NCBI GenBank assembly: GCA_933226995.1
Contig: CAKOFP010000078.1
Coordinates: 1 to 13,191 of the forward strand
DNA from: Candidatus Nitrosopolaris rasttigaisensis
GTDB lineage: Archaea; Thermoproteota; Nitrososphaeria; Nitrososphaerales; Nitrososphaeraceae
Direction of reading: 5' to 3'
DNA: 13,191 nt
Shown: positions 1 to 7,992 of the stretch, piece by piece
How positions within the stretch are numbered: the stretch's first letter is position 1
Layout of the letters: every line of letters begins with the position of its first letter
Program-made: the position numbers and the translations under genes
Notes under the pieces: model-generated
Database searches by the model: none
Told to the model about the DNA's origin: nothing
The model's input: only the letters and a program-made list of their open reading frames with translations

Positions 1-87
1 AATATTCTCCAATGTTTCTTCGATGGAAGTGGTCAGTGGTTTATGACCCTTTAAAGCGTAAGCGGCGTGTAGCTCGAGACGCTTCAC
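1..87 (-). CDS. Partial protein of unknown function, N-terminus only
   Basis: A minus-strand frame begins at a GTG (87-85) and stays open to the left edge, giving 29 residues that start MKRLELHAAYALKGHKP. The composition (amphipathic, Leu/Glu/Lys/His) looks like a real protein. An in-frame TAA lies four codons upstream (99-97), so GTG is the only plausible start. A TATA-like box (CATAAACT, 120-113) is about 26 nt upstream, which fits a leaderless transcript like others in this window. I do not recognise the family from 29 residues. It is divergent from scpA. A competing + strand frame (3-107) is also open but has no supporting promoter. Confidence 0.5.
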   Translation of the reverse strand, partial: MKRLELHAAYALKGHKPLTTSIEETLENI

Positions 88-320
88 TCCGAGCGATTAA
101 TTGATTAAGAACAGTTTATGCGAATATTCGATGAAACAAAGAAACTACTAGAGTTCTAGTAGGCATCAGCTGATCGAACTTGAGAGATGCTCTCAAACAC
201 TTGTCAAATTAGATGCGAATCCCCTCTCATCCAAAAGATAAACACACAGGTAGGAAAACTCTTCACACATGTACGTCGCTTTTATTGATTTGCTACTTTA
301 TTATATCCTGACTAGACCTC
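88..320. other. Divergent intergenic region with clustered inverted repeats
   Basis: This gap separates the left-edge minus gene from scpA. It holds three closely packed inverted repeats: CTACTAG/CTAGTAG (145-151 and 156-162, 4-nt loop), the palindrome ATCAGCTGAT (165-174), and TTGAGAG/CTCTCAA (180-186 and 190-196, 3-nt loop). GCATC (163-167) can also pair with GATGC (186-190). A TATA-like stretch (TTTATTATA, 297-305) precedes scpA. I see no further gene here. The repeats could be regulatory sites or part of a short RNA. Confidence 0.45.
297..305 (+). promoter_or_regulatory. TATA-like box upstream of scpA
   Basis: TTTATTATA lies 15-23 nt before the scpA ATG, slightly closer than the usual 25-30 nt. 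The transcript is therefore leaderless or nearly so, or it starts a few nucleotides inside the annotated start. Confidence 0.4.
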
Positions 321-1043
321 ATGTACCTAGATTTAGAATTGTTACCAGGAAGAGAAAACTCAGATGTTGCCATCAACTATGATTCAAAAAAGAAGATCGC
401 CGAACCACCTCTAAATTTATTGTTTAACCCTTCTTTAGTTAGCAAGAAAGATGTTTGGGATATAGATATAAGTAAGCTTCTGGGAATTTTGCTAAATATT
501 ATTCACGCCTCCGGAAAAAAAGACCTTCGAGTATGCGGAATTGCAGCTTTATCTTCATCAATGATCCACCGTCTTAAAGTCGAAAGCATTTTTAGGCTAG
601 AGAAGGTAGCTATGCAGAAGAAGACGATCATAGATCCTGTAACTCATGATCCTGTAACAGATCTTGATGCGATTCAGCTTCCATTCAGGTTCGAATCAAC
701 GTACCCCGTATCTTTAGAAGAACTTCTTCAAGTGTTAGAGAATATGATTTTCGAGATCTCAAACCCGGATTCGAGGAGAAAAAAACTTTCTATCGAACCA
801 GTACAAAGTTTTGACTTTGATCAATTCTCACAGAAATTTGAACAAATAATACGAGAATATGAAGATAAGATTTTTGGTATCGTTAGTGCAGACCATGTGG
901 TGATGTTTAGAATGCTTATTTCAAAAATGGGAGCATTAGAAGTTGCTAGGTACTTTATTGCCTTACTTTATCTTGTAACTAAAGGAAAAATCAATTTAGA
1001 ACAGAATGAGGAATCTGGCGACATAAAAATTACGATCATGTGA
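321..1043 (+). CDS. scpA: Segregation and condensation protein A (kleisin)
   Basis: 240 residues. ScpA is the kleisin that bridges the heads of an SMC dimer and binds ScpB to form the condensin-like complex for chromosome organisation and segregation. The N-terminal segment PPLNLLFNPSLVSKKDVWDI (residues 29-48), the following helix with GKKDLRVCGIAALSSS, and the C-terminal winged helix (about residues 195-240, ending in strand DIKITIM) match archaeal ScpA. The middle (about 100-180) is charged and poorly conserved, as expected for the kleisin linker. The ATG at 321 follows a TATA-like box. scpB follows after 47 nt on the same strand, and this pairing is itself strong support. Confidence 0.88.
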   Translation: MYLDLELLPGRENSDVAINYDSKKKIAEPPLNLLFNPSLVSKKDVWDIDISKLLGILLNIIHASGKKDLRVCGIAALSSSMIHRLKVESIFRLEKVAMQKKTIIDPVTHDPVTDLDAIQLPFRFESTYPVSLEELLQVLENMIFEISNPDSRRKKLSIEPVQSFDFDQFSQKFEQIIREYEDKIFGIVSADHVVMFRMLISKMGALEVARYFIALLYLVTKGKINLEQNEESGDIKITIM

Positions 1044-1090
1044 GCATGTATGGGAATTAATAAATCCACCACTAGAATAGGTATGCGAAG

Positions 1091-1696
1091 TTGAGGAGTT
1101 TTCTTCCAACTGAGGAAATCACTGCGAGAATCGAAGCTGCATTGTATTCATCGGGTCGGCCCTTGTCAATTGATGAATTGGTAAGAGCATCTGGAACCAA
1201 TTCAAAATCAAATACAAGGAAAGTCGTTAACGAATTAATTAAAAAAACAAAATCCGTTTTCACGGCCATAGAGATAACTGAATTAGCTGATGGAACATTC
1301 GTGCTTCAATTAAAACCTGGCTATACACCCCTAATCAGAAAATTTGCGCAGCGTCCGTTAATTCCAACATCGGCTCTTAAGACATTGTCGTACATTGCAT
1401 ATGAACAGCCGGTGACTTCGAAACGTCTCGTGCAGATTAGAGGAAGTCAGGTGTATGCCCATTTTAGAACCTTGAAGCAAATGGGATTCATCGAGCTCGA
1501 AAAACTCGGAAGGTCGAAAACATACCGAACTACAAAGAAGTTTCGAAGTTATTTTGGGGTAACAGACATTGAATCTTTAAGAAATTCGCTAGTATCGACG
1601 CTCGAGAATCAGGGTAAAAATAATAAACTATCACAGCGTAACAACCCAATGATCGTGGCAACAGCATCGCCGATAGAGGAAGCGGAAAGGTCTTAA
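1091..1696 (+). CDS. scpB: Segregation and condensation protein B
   Basis: 201 residues with two winged-helix domains. The first (about 7-85) opens ITARIEAALYSSGRPLSIDE, the classic ScpB start, and the second (about 88-155) contains LKTLSYIAYEQPVTSKRLVQ and the GFIELEKLGRSKTYRTT segment. ScpB dimers bind the ScpA linker and regulate the SMC ATPase complex. The start is a TTG at 1091. The nearby ATG at 1083 is in another frame and stops after three codons, and the scpB frame has a TAG just upstream. The last ~45 residues are a hydrophilic tail, poorly conserved in the family. It sits between scpA and rps8e and is probably co-transcribed with them. Confidence 0.88.
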   Translation: MRSFLPTEEITARIEAALYSSGRPLSIDELVRASGTNSKSNTRKVVNELIKKTKSVFTAIEITELADGTFVLQLKPGYTPLIRKFAQRPLIPTSALKTLSYIAYEQPVTSKRLVQIRGSQVYAHFRTLKQMGFIELEKLGRSKTYRTTKKFRSYFGVTDIESLRNSLVSTLENQGKNNKLSQRNNPMIVATASPIEEAERS

Positions 1697-1725
1697 TAAG
1701 AGGAAGATACTTATGGCGATTACTT

Positions 1726-2109
1726 ATGCGGAAGTCATTAGAAAACCTGGCCGGACGTAAAGCTTCTGGCGGTCGTCGAGTTGCCTCGAGAGCTAGACGG
1801 AAATTCGAACTCGACAGATATCCAAACGAGGCTATCGCTGGTACTACCATAACAACTAGTAGGAGGACGAGAGGAAATAACATAAAGACGGCCTTAAAAG
1901 CTGCAGAAACTGTGAATGTCTTAGATCCGAGTTCAAAAAAAACGACTAAATTGGCGATAGTACGTGTAACAAAGAATCCTGCAAACAAGGATTATGAGAG
2001 GAGAGGCGTGATTAGTAAAGGTGCACTGGTTGAAACAGAAGCCGGGGCCGCAAGGGTAATCTCGCGTCCAGGTCAGGATGGCAGTGTTAATGCAATTCTA
2101 ATAAAATAG
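1726..2109 (+). CDS. rps8e: 30S ribosomal protein S8e
   Basis: 127 residues. S8e is a small-subunit ribosomal protein found in archaea and eukaryotes. The N-terminal block MRKSLENLAGRKASGGRR is the basic rRNA-binding region typical of archaeal S8e. It is followed by RRKFELDRYPNEA and the RRTRGNNIKTALKAAETVNV block, and the C-terminus carries RRGVISKGALVETEAGAARV and SRPGQDG. Its length is normal. The ATG at 1726 puts the conserved MRKS at the N-terminus. An ATG at 1713 is out of frame and meets a stop at 1758. The gene starts 29 nt after scpB, so co-transcription is likely. Confidence 0.93.
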   Translation: MRKSLENLAGRKASGGRRVASRARRKFELDRYPNEAIAGTTITTSRRTRGNNIKTALKAAETVNVLDPSSKKTTKLAIVRVTKNPANKDYERRGVISKGALVETEAGAARVISRPGQDGSVNAILIK

Positions 2110-2179
2110 TAAATTCAAGTTCTCATTATAGGGTTAATTTTCGGTACGGTTACGATCATCAAACAAAAAAGAAAGCCAG

Positions 2180-2189
2180 ATATTTAATT
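2180..2189 (+). promoter_or_regulatory. TATA-like box upstream of the metallophosphoesterase gene
   Basis: ATATTTAATT is centred about 33 nt before the GTG start at 2218, predicting a start of transcription near 2210 and a very short leader. Confidence 0.4.
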
Positions 2190-2217
2190 GTTGGATGGAT
2201 AGATATAGTGATTAGGC

Positions 2218-2997
2218 GTGCTTTCTATTCGGCCGTTGTATCCTCACCCGGCACTACTACTCGAAGAGAAAAGGACTGGAATAAAACGCACTTATTTGGT
2301 GATATCCGACTTACATATCGGACTTGAGGGTGAGCTGAACCTACGAGGAGTCATTTTTGACTCGAAATATTCTCTCAATACGATGCTTGAAGAGCTACGT
2401 GGCCTTATCAAATCAAATCAGTTGGACGGCGTAATATTACTCGGTGACGTAAAGAGCACCATACGATCCATAAGCAAACAAGAATGGAACCAAGTCCCGG
2501 AATTCTTCAGAATACTCTCTGGACACGCAAGTATTTACGTAGTTCCAGGTAATCATGATACCAACGTTCGCTTCTTAGTCCCGCAGAATATTAATATTAT
2601 GAGCGTCAAAGGCATGGTGCTGGAGGGAACCTTGTTGGTGCACGGCCATACGATGCCATCCTCTGCTAGAGCATCGATTAAAAGAATAATAATGGGGCAT
2701 ATACATCCGGTTTTCTCGAGATGCAATAGCGTTCTCAACGGGCGACGGATATGGCTGTATCTTAAAGTGAGGAGAGAGACGATATTCCCTGGAACTGTAG
2801 GAACGCTCGACATCATAATCGTGCCCGCATTTAATAAGGACGTACCTGGGATGATGAATAAACGGGACGCTAAATCAATTTCGCCAATAATCAACAGGGC
2901 ACTTCAGTCTAACGCGATTGAACAGGCACTGGCTGTAACACTGGATGGTTCAATAGTTGCTGATGACGGTAACGTGGTGGCAAGGCTATTATCATGA
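2218..2997 (+). CDS. ICC-like calcineurin-fold metallophosphoesterase
   Basis: 259 residues, resembling the archaeal ICC-like phosphoesterases (COG1407 type). The N-terminus IRPLYPHPALLLE is typical. The dinuclear metal site is complete: SDLHIG (D31, H33), LLGDVKS (D77), GNHDTN (N112, H113), VHGH (H142, H144) and MGHIHP (H161, H163). These enzymes hydrolyse phosphodiesters. Bacterial relatives are often linked to DNA repair, but the substrate here is not known. The GTG at 2218 is chosen because TGA lies three codons upstream in frame. An overlapping GTG at 2208 is in another frame. The last ~40 residues, after the GHIHP domain, are variable. carB ends 58 nt downstream on the opposite strand. 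Confidence 0.85.
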   Translation: MLSIRPLYPHPALLLEEKRTGIKRTYLVISDLHIGLEGELNLRGVIFDSKYSLNTMLEELRGLIKSNQLDGVILLGDVKSTIRSISKQEWNQVPEFFRILSGHASIYVVPGNHDTNVRFLVPQNINIMSVKGMVLEGTLLVHGHTMPSSARASIKRIIMGHIHPVFSRCNSVLNGRRIWLYLKVRRETIFPGTVGTLDIIIVPAFNKDVPGMMNKRDAKSISPIINRALQSNAIEQALAVTLDGSIVADDGNVVARLLS

Positions 2998-3055
2998 ACC
3001 TGCTTTGTACTAATGATAAGAATAACGACATCTAATTTCAACGAGCTGCTACTGT

Positions 3056-6000
3056 TCATAATTTAACATAATCCCGCATAAAAGTCAATGTTGGAGTATT
3101 TGTCATTAACCATTCAAGAGTTTTGATGAACGAATTCGCTGCTTCCAACGTAGTTAAGACAGGGACGCCCATCTCAACAGCTTTTCTTCTGATTTGATAT
3201 TCGTCATACAACATTCCAACATACTTCTCAATTGTAGACGTTGAGGGGATATTTATAATAAAATTAATTTTGTGTTCAAACAGCAAATCTGAAATATTGG
3301 GTTTCCGGTCTGGCTCGCTAATCTTGTAAACCTCCTGGATATTTTTGAAGTCATTATTTACCAGGAATTCAGCTGTATGCTCTGTTGCCATTATGTTGTA
3401 TCCCATTCGTGAAATAAGTGAAATCAACGGCAACAATTTTTCCTTATTTTTCTGGCCCCCGATGGTAATTAGTGCTGAGCCGGACAACGGAAGCGCGTAT
3501 CCTGCGGCGGTATACGCCTTAGACAATGCGTCGTAAAAACTGTTCCCAAAGCACGCTACTTCGCCTGTAGATTGCATTTCTACACTAAGCACTATGTCAG
3601 CTCCTTCAAGTTGCATAAAAGAAAATTGTGGGACTTTGATTCCGAATCCAGAAGTCTTTAACCAGAGGTCTTTCGCGTTTTTCGGAAGGGCCCTGCCAGT
3701 CATCGCCTTTGCAGCAATATTTATTAGATTTATTCCTACAAATTTTGACACAAAGGGCATTGACCTTGACGCTCGGATATTTGCTTCTATTACCAATACT
3801 TCATCGTCCTTGATGATATATTGAATGTTAAAAGGACCCCTAACATTCAACTCTCTACCAATTCGACTTGAATAATCCACTAATGTCTCAGTAGTTTTTC
3901 GGTCAAGTCTCCACGGCGGTATACACATAAGAGCATCCCCAGAATGTATACCCGCATTATCAATGTGTTCTATTATAGAACCTATCAGAACTTCATTGGA
4001 ATCTCCTACAGCATCCACTTCCACTTCCGAGGCGTCCTGTAAAAATTTGCTGATAACTATTGGGTAATCAGGACTAACTCTTACGGCATCCGTCAAGAAT
4101 TGCTCTAATTGTTTTTCCGCCCACACGATTTTCATGGCTACCCCGCTGAGAACATACGACGGTCTAACTAAAACAGGATAGCCGACAGTTTCTGCAAATT
4201 GTTTGGCTTTTGATATGCTAGTAAATTTTTTCCATGCGGGTTGCTTAATGTTCAATGAATCTAATAATTTTCCAAATTTTTCTCTATCCTCAGCTCTATC
4301 GACGTCATGACTCCTCGTACCAACTATATTAATTCCTTGTTTGGCTAGCTTGGGAGCGACGTTATTCGCCGTCTGTCCTCCAACACAAGTTACTATCCCA
4401 ACTGGTTTCTCTTTTTCAAAAATGTCCATTATTCGTTCAAAGGTCAACTCTTCAAAGTACAATCTATCAGAAATGTCATAATCTGTAGAAACGGTTTCAG
4501 GATTGCAATTAATTATTGAAACATCAGGGACCCCATTTTCTTTTAGACCCCAGACTGTGTTTACTGTTCCCCAATCAAATTCCACGCTACTCCCGATCCG
4601 ATAAGGGCCGGCGCCAAGTACGATGACGCTTCTCACAGATCCCGTTTCCACCAGGATGTCATCATTCTGGCCACCATATGTCAAATATAGGTAGTTTGTT
4701 TTTGCAGGCCACTCGGCAGCTAGTGTATCGATCTGCTTTACCACAGGTCTGATTCCAAACCTGTGTCTCAAACTCCTTATCTTTAGTTCGTCGATGCCTA
4801 GACATCTTCCAATTTGCTTATCTGAAAAACCAATATTCTTTGCTTCTTTGAGAATATCTTCATCAAAGTCAGATTGTTGTCGTAATCTATACTCCATATC
4901 AATTATGTTTTTAATTCGTATCAAAAACCATGGATCTATCGCTGATAGCATGTTTATTTTTTGTAAGTTCATCCCAGCTTTCATCGCTTTGACAACGTCA
5001 AATATAACCTCGTCAGTTGGATGGAGCAATGCTTGTTCCATTGTTTCTGTATTCTCCGTACTATCTTCCCCCCCTTCCTTTCTTTCATCTTCTTCTTCTC
5101 CCTGCACTGGAAACTTTGACACATTGGGTCTGCCTGCGGCTGACCCAATTTGTTCTCTCATCGAGATTTCGGCTGAAACATAGTTCTGACTTTTTTTGTC
5201 TTCATCAGGATTGGCGACAAGGCCATCTTTTCCTATTTCACACATCCTAATTGCTTTTTGTAATATTTCCTCGAAACTTAGTCCGATGGCCATCACTTCA
5301 CCGACTGATTTCATTGTGCTTCCGAGTTTACGTTTCACGAGCTCAAATTTACGAAAATCCCACCGAGGCATTTTGAGGACTACGTAGTCTAATGAAGGTT
5401 CAAAACAAGCAGTTGTCGCCTTGGTAATACTGTTAATCAACTCCGGTAGAGAATATCCCAGTGAAATCTTTGCGGCCATATATGCAAGTGGGTATCCTGT
5501 CGCTTTACTCGCGAGCGCGGAAGATCTCGAAAGCCTTGCATTTATTTCTATAACGCAATACTTTGGAGACGTCGGATCAAGTCCAAACTGAACGTTGCAT
5601 TCTCCAACAATCCCACAATAAGCCGTCGCACGCAGAGCTGCCGAGCGTAATAAATGGTATTCAGAATTATTCAAGGTTTGCGATGGCGCTACGACGATAT
5701 TATCCCCAGTATGCACACGCATTCCAAGGATGTTTTCCATATTGCAAACAATAACACTATTTCCTTTTCCATCTCGCATTACTTCGTATTCGATTTGTTT
5801 CCAGTCTCCGACATATCTCTCAATTAGGACTTGTCCAACCATACTGAGTGATAATCCACGCCGTACAATTTCTTGAAGTTCGTACTCGTTGTAAGCAACA
5901 CCGCCCCCTCGTCCTGCTAGCGTATACGCTACTCGAACGATAACTGGATAACCAATCGCTCTGGAAACTTTGGATGCAGTTTCTAAGGAGTATGCAGCGG

Positions 6001-6461
6001 CGCTGCGTAAAACAGGCACGCTACTTCTTATCATGGCGTCCTTGAATAGCTGCCTATCCTCAGTTATCTCGATCCCCTCTATTGAAGTCCCCAGAATGTT
6101 GATCCCATATTTTTTCAGTATTCCAAGCTTGTGAATCGCAACGCCGCAATTGAGTGCAGTCTGTCCTCCGAAGCCTAGCATTATGGAATCTGGCAGCTCA
6201 GCTTCAATGATTTTTTCAACGTAACAGGCGTTAATTGGTAGTAGGTATACTCTGTCTGCAAACCTTGTGTCTGTCTGTATGGTCGCAATATTGGGATTAA
6301 TTAGGACGCTTTTGATGCCATCTTCTTTTAAAGCCTTGAGGCATTGTGAACCGGAGTAGTCAAAATAACGGTCAGTATGTCTGACTCTCGCCGGCTTCTC
6401 CGATTTTAATTGCCCCGCTTCCGAGAACAAGAACTTTTTTTATTGTTTCATGTTTTGGCAA
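3056..6461 (-). CDS. carB: Carbamoyl-phosphate synthase large subunit, interrupted by a 22-nt intron
   Basis: CarB makes carbamoyl phosphate from bicarbonate, 2 ATP and ammonia supplied by CarA, feeding pyrimidine and arginine synthesis. Both synthetase halves are present: the N-half with FGGQTALNCG, AGRGGGVAY and RLSRSSALASKATGYPLAY, the C-half with VLGAGPYRIGSSVEFDWG and CVGGQTANN, then an MGS-like allosteric domain. The start is TTG 6461, 4 nt after GGAGG (6470-6466). It encodes MPKHETIKKVLVLGSGAIKI then GEAGE, the normal N-terminus. After GEAGE a 22-nt insertion (6386-6365) breaks the frame, and FDYSGSQCLKALKEDG resumes at 6364. Spliced, the protein is 1127 residues; unspliced, translation stops after 29. 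A caller missing the intron would start at TTG 6430 and lose the first strand and glycine loop. About 60 extra acidic residues (near 410-470) separate the N-half from the oligomerisation domain. The start overlaps the end of carA. Confidence 0.93.
5035..5209 (-). other. Acidic low-complexity insertion in CarB
   Basis: These codons lie between the end of the first synthetase core (GKDGLVANP) and the oligomerisation domain (HPTDEVIFDVVKAMKAG). Most CarB proteins have only a few residues here. The segment is rich in Glu, Asp, Ser and Asn, with EEEDERKEGGED as its core. It keeps the reading frame and has no stop codons, so I read it as a disordered linker. Confidence 0.6.
6365..6386 (-). other. 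22-nt bulge-helix-bulge intron in carB
   Basis: Reading the minus strand, exon 1 ends GGC GAG (6392-6387) and exon 2 begins TTT GAC TAC (from 6364). The insertion folds as follows. The 5' bulge AGA (6388-6386) would be cut AG|A. An inner stem GUCAG/CUGAC (6385-6381 with 6375-6371) caps loop ACAUA. The central 4-bp helix pairs exon GGCG (6392-6389) with intron CGUU (6370-6367). The 3' bulge AUU (6366-6364) would be cut AU|U. These cuts restore the CarB family sequence exactly. No outer helix abuts the core. An exon-exon helix AUCGGAG/CUCCGGU (6404-6398 with 6356-6350) lies one internal loop away. Confidence 0.82.
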
Positions 6462-7696
6462 ATTTCCTCCTCTTTGGTTTTTTTCTTCCTCGCCACAGAC
6501 ATCTTCACTTTTGGATTGCTCTTATTATTATCATTGTTACTTTCAGTTGTTCGGGGAGATGATGACCTTCTGCTGAAATCGTCAAGTAATTCTTTGAATC
6601 TATCAAAAACAAATATACAGTCATAAGGTCCTGGAGACGCCTCTGGATGAAATTGCACTGCAATTATCGGTTTTGATTCATGCTCAATTCCCTCTACTGT
6701 GTGGTCATCTACATTTGAAAACCATACCTTAAAGCCCGTACCGTTTAGGCTCTTAGGCTCAATTCCATAACCATGATTCTGGCTAGTGATATAAGTACGA
6801 TTACTTCGTAAATCTATGCACGGTTTATTCTGTCCTCGATGACCGAATTTTAACTTGTAGGTATCGGCTCCTGCTGCCAATGCTAGAATCTGGTGTCCAA
6901 GACAAATTCCCAAAGTCGGGACTGATGCCTTGATAAGCTCGCCTGCAGTTTTGATTGCAGTTTTGCAAACCTTTGGATCCCCAGGACCATTACTAATTAC
7001 TATGCCCTTTGGTTTGTGTAACATCACTTCATCAAAAGATGAATCCCACGGGAGACTTACGACCCTGAAACCTATCCGGAGAATATTACGTATAATGCTG
7101 TTTTTTGTGCCGGTATCCAATAGTACAAGGGTATCCCTTGCTTTATCGCCATACACGCGAGGAGTATTTGTCGAAACTTCAGGCATAAAATTTTGTTGAA
7201 CGTACGTTTGGTTTTTTATAAGGCCAGACAATCTTTCGCGTACGTCAATTTCTGAGTTAGCCGCCGCGCCTTCTTGGACAGTCCAAGTGCTGATGGCACC
7301 CATCATCACTCCATTAATTCTCAGTTTCTTCGTAAGTTCTCGAGTATCTATATTACATATTCCTGGAATCCTTTGTTCGTATAACCATTCATCAAGCGTT
7401 TTGACACAACTCCAGTGACTTGCTACGACCGATAGATCATGAATTATTAAGCCTCTGATTTGGATTCTATCAGATTCAAAGAACCTAGGCAATCCAAATT
7501 CGTCAGTGTCTTCGATACTCGGAACACCGTAATTTCCAATTAGTGGATAAGTTAGACATAATATTTGACCGCGATATGAAGGGTCTGTAAGTGTTTCCGT
7601 GTAGCCAACCATACCCGTGTTAAAAACGACTTCGCCAGCAATATCAGCAGGATACCCGAAACCAATCCCGTCGAATATGCTGCCGTCCTCTAACAT
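6440..7696 (-). CDS. carA: Carbamoyl-phosphate synthase small subunit (glutaminase)
   Basis: 418 residues. CarA hydrolyses glutamine and passes ammonia to CarB. The N-terminal domain (about 1-150) has the family sequences LEDGSIFDG, GEVVFNTGMVGYTE, LTDPSYRGQI and ICNIDTRELTKKLR. The class I glutamine amidotransferase domain (about 185-375) has SNGPGDP, the nucleophile C265 in LGICLGHQ, and H350/E352 in FHPEASPGP. A basic, Ser/Asn-rich tail of about 40 residues (from ~377) extends beyond the usual end. The ATG at 7696 is the only usable start, although upstream codons read GKL, which also resembles the family N-terminus. The stop (6440) lies inside carB, whose start is at 6461, giving a 22-nt overlap and probable translational coupling. 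Confidence 0.95.
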   Translation of the reverse strand: MLEDGSIFDGIGFGYPADIAGEVVFNTGMVGYTETLTDPSYRGQILCLTYPLIGNYGVPSIEDTDEFGLPRFFESDRIQIRGLIIHDLSVVASHWSCVKTLDEWLYEQRIPGICNIDTRELTKKLRINGVMMGAISTWTVQEGAAANSEIDVRERLSGLIKNQTYVQQNFMPEVSTNTPRVYGDKARDTLVLLDTGTKNSIIRNILRIGFRVVSLPWDSSFDEVMLHKPKGIVISNGPGDPKVCKTAIKTAGELIKASVPTLGICLGHQILALAAGADTYKLKFGHRGQNKPCIDLRSNRTYITSQNHGYGIEPKSLNGTGFKVWFSNVDDHTVEGIEHESKPIIAVQFHPEASPGPYDCIFVFDRFKELLDDFSRRSSSPRTTESNNDNNKSNPKVKMSVARKKKTKEEEICQNMKQ

Positions 7697-7771
7697 GAGC
7701 TTGCCTTGGTCTCCGAAGTACGACCGACGAAGTGTTGGAATTTTTGATCCTTAGCAACTCTTCGGGACTAC

Positions 7772-7781
7772 AAATTTAAGT
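7772..7781 (-). promoter_or_regulatory. TATA-like box of the carAB transcript
   Basis: On the minus strand ACTTAAATTT precedes a predicted start of transcription near 7750, giving a leader of about 50 nt before the carA ATG. Confidence 0.4.
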
Positions 7782-7960
7782 TTTGCTCCTGATCCGAATT
7801 TCGTTGTTAAAGCGCCCAATCGTTCACAACATTAGTCAGATAAAACATGTCATAGAAGCTCTCCTGCGTCAGTAGGCAAACCCAATTCGCTGACATCTTA
7901 TGTCAGATCCTTGTATCCAAGGTAGTTAGGACTGGCTTGGCGGAGCGTTCAAGCATTAAC

Positions 7961-7970
7961 TAAATATATA
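7961..7970 (+). promoter_or_regulatory. TATA box of the cupredoxin gene
   Basis: TAAATATATA is centred about 27 nt before the ATG at 7993, the exact spacing expected for a leaderless archaeal mRNA. Confidence 0.6.
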
Positions 7971-7992
7971 CTGGCTTGATTTACCCACTTGG

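Larger units (their letters stand above)
7697..7992. other. Divergent region between carA and the cupredoxin gene
   Basis: It holds the carA promoter, the cupredoxin promoter and a perfect 7-bp inverted repeat CTGACAT/ATGTCAG (7890-7896 and 7900-7906, 3-nt spacer). A 9-bp direct repeat ACTGGCTTG occurs at 7931 and 7970, on either side of the cupredoxin TATA box. No gene is apparent. Confidence 0.5.

Noticed and set aside
129..173. C/D box guide RNA (CGATGA ... CTGA)
   Set aside because: The C box is imperfect, no D'/C' pair is present, and a stable hairpin fills the place of the guide sequence.
1713..1760. 15-codon ORF at ATG 1713 before rps8e
   Set aside because: It overlaps the start of rps8e out of frame with no separate promoter or conserved feature.
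4794..5250. Plus-strand frames of 77-129 codons across the carB linker
   Set aside because: They are antisense to a fully conserved coding frame, and their Ser/Pro/Leu-rich composition is what the reverse complement of acidic codons gives.
6365..6386. Sequencing error or pseudogene as the cause of the carB frame break
   Set aside because: A simple error would be 1-2 nt in a homopolymer. Here a 22-nt self-complementary segment is cleanly inserted and the other 1100 codons are intact. It cannot be fully excluded without reads.
6365..6430. carB starting at TTG 6430, with the 22-nt insertion read as coding
   Set aside because: This start discards the first strand and glycine loop of the ATP-grasp half and replaces them with unrelated residues. 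The other frame upstream encodes the family sequence from a start with a strong ribosome-binding site.
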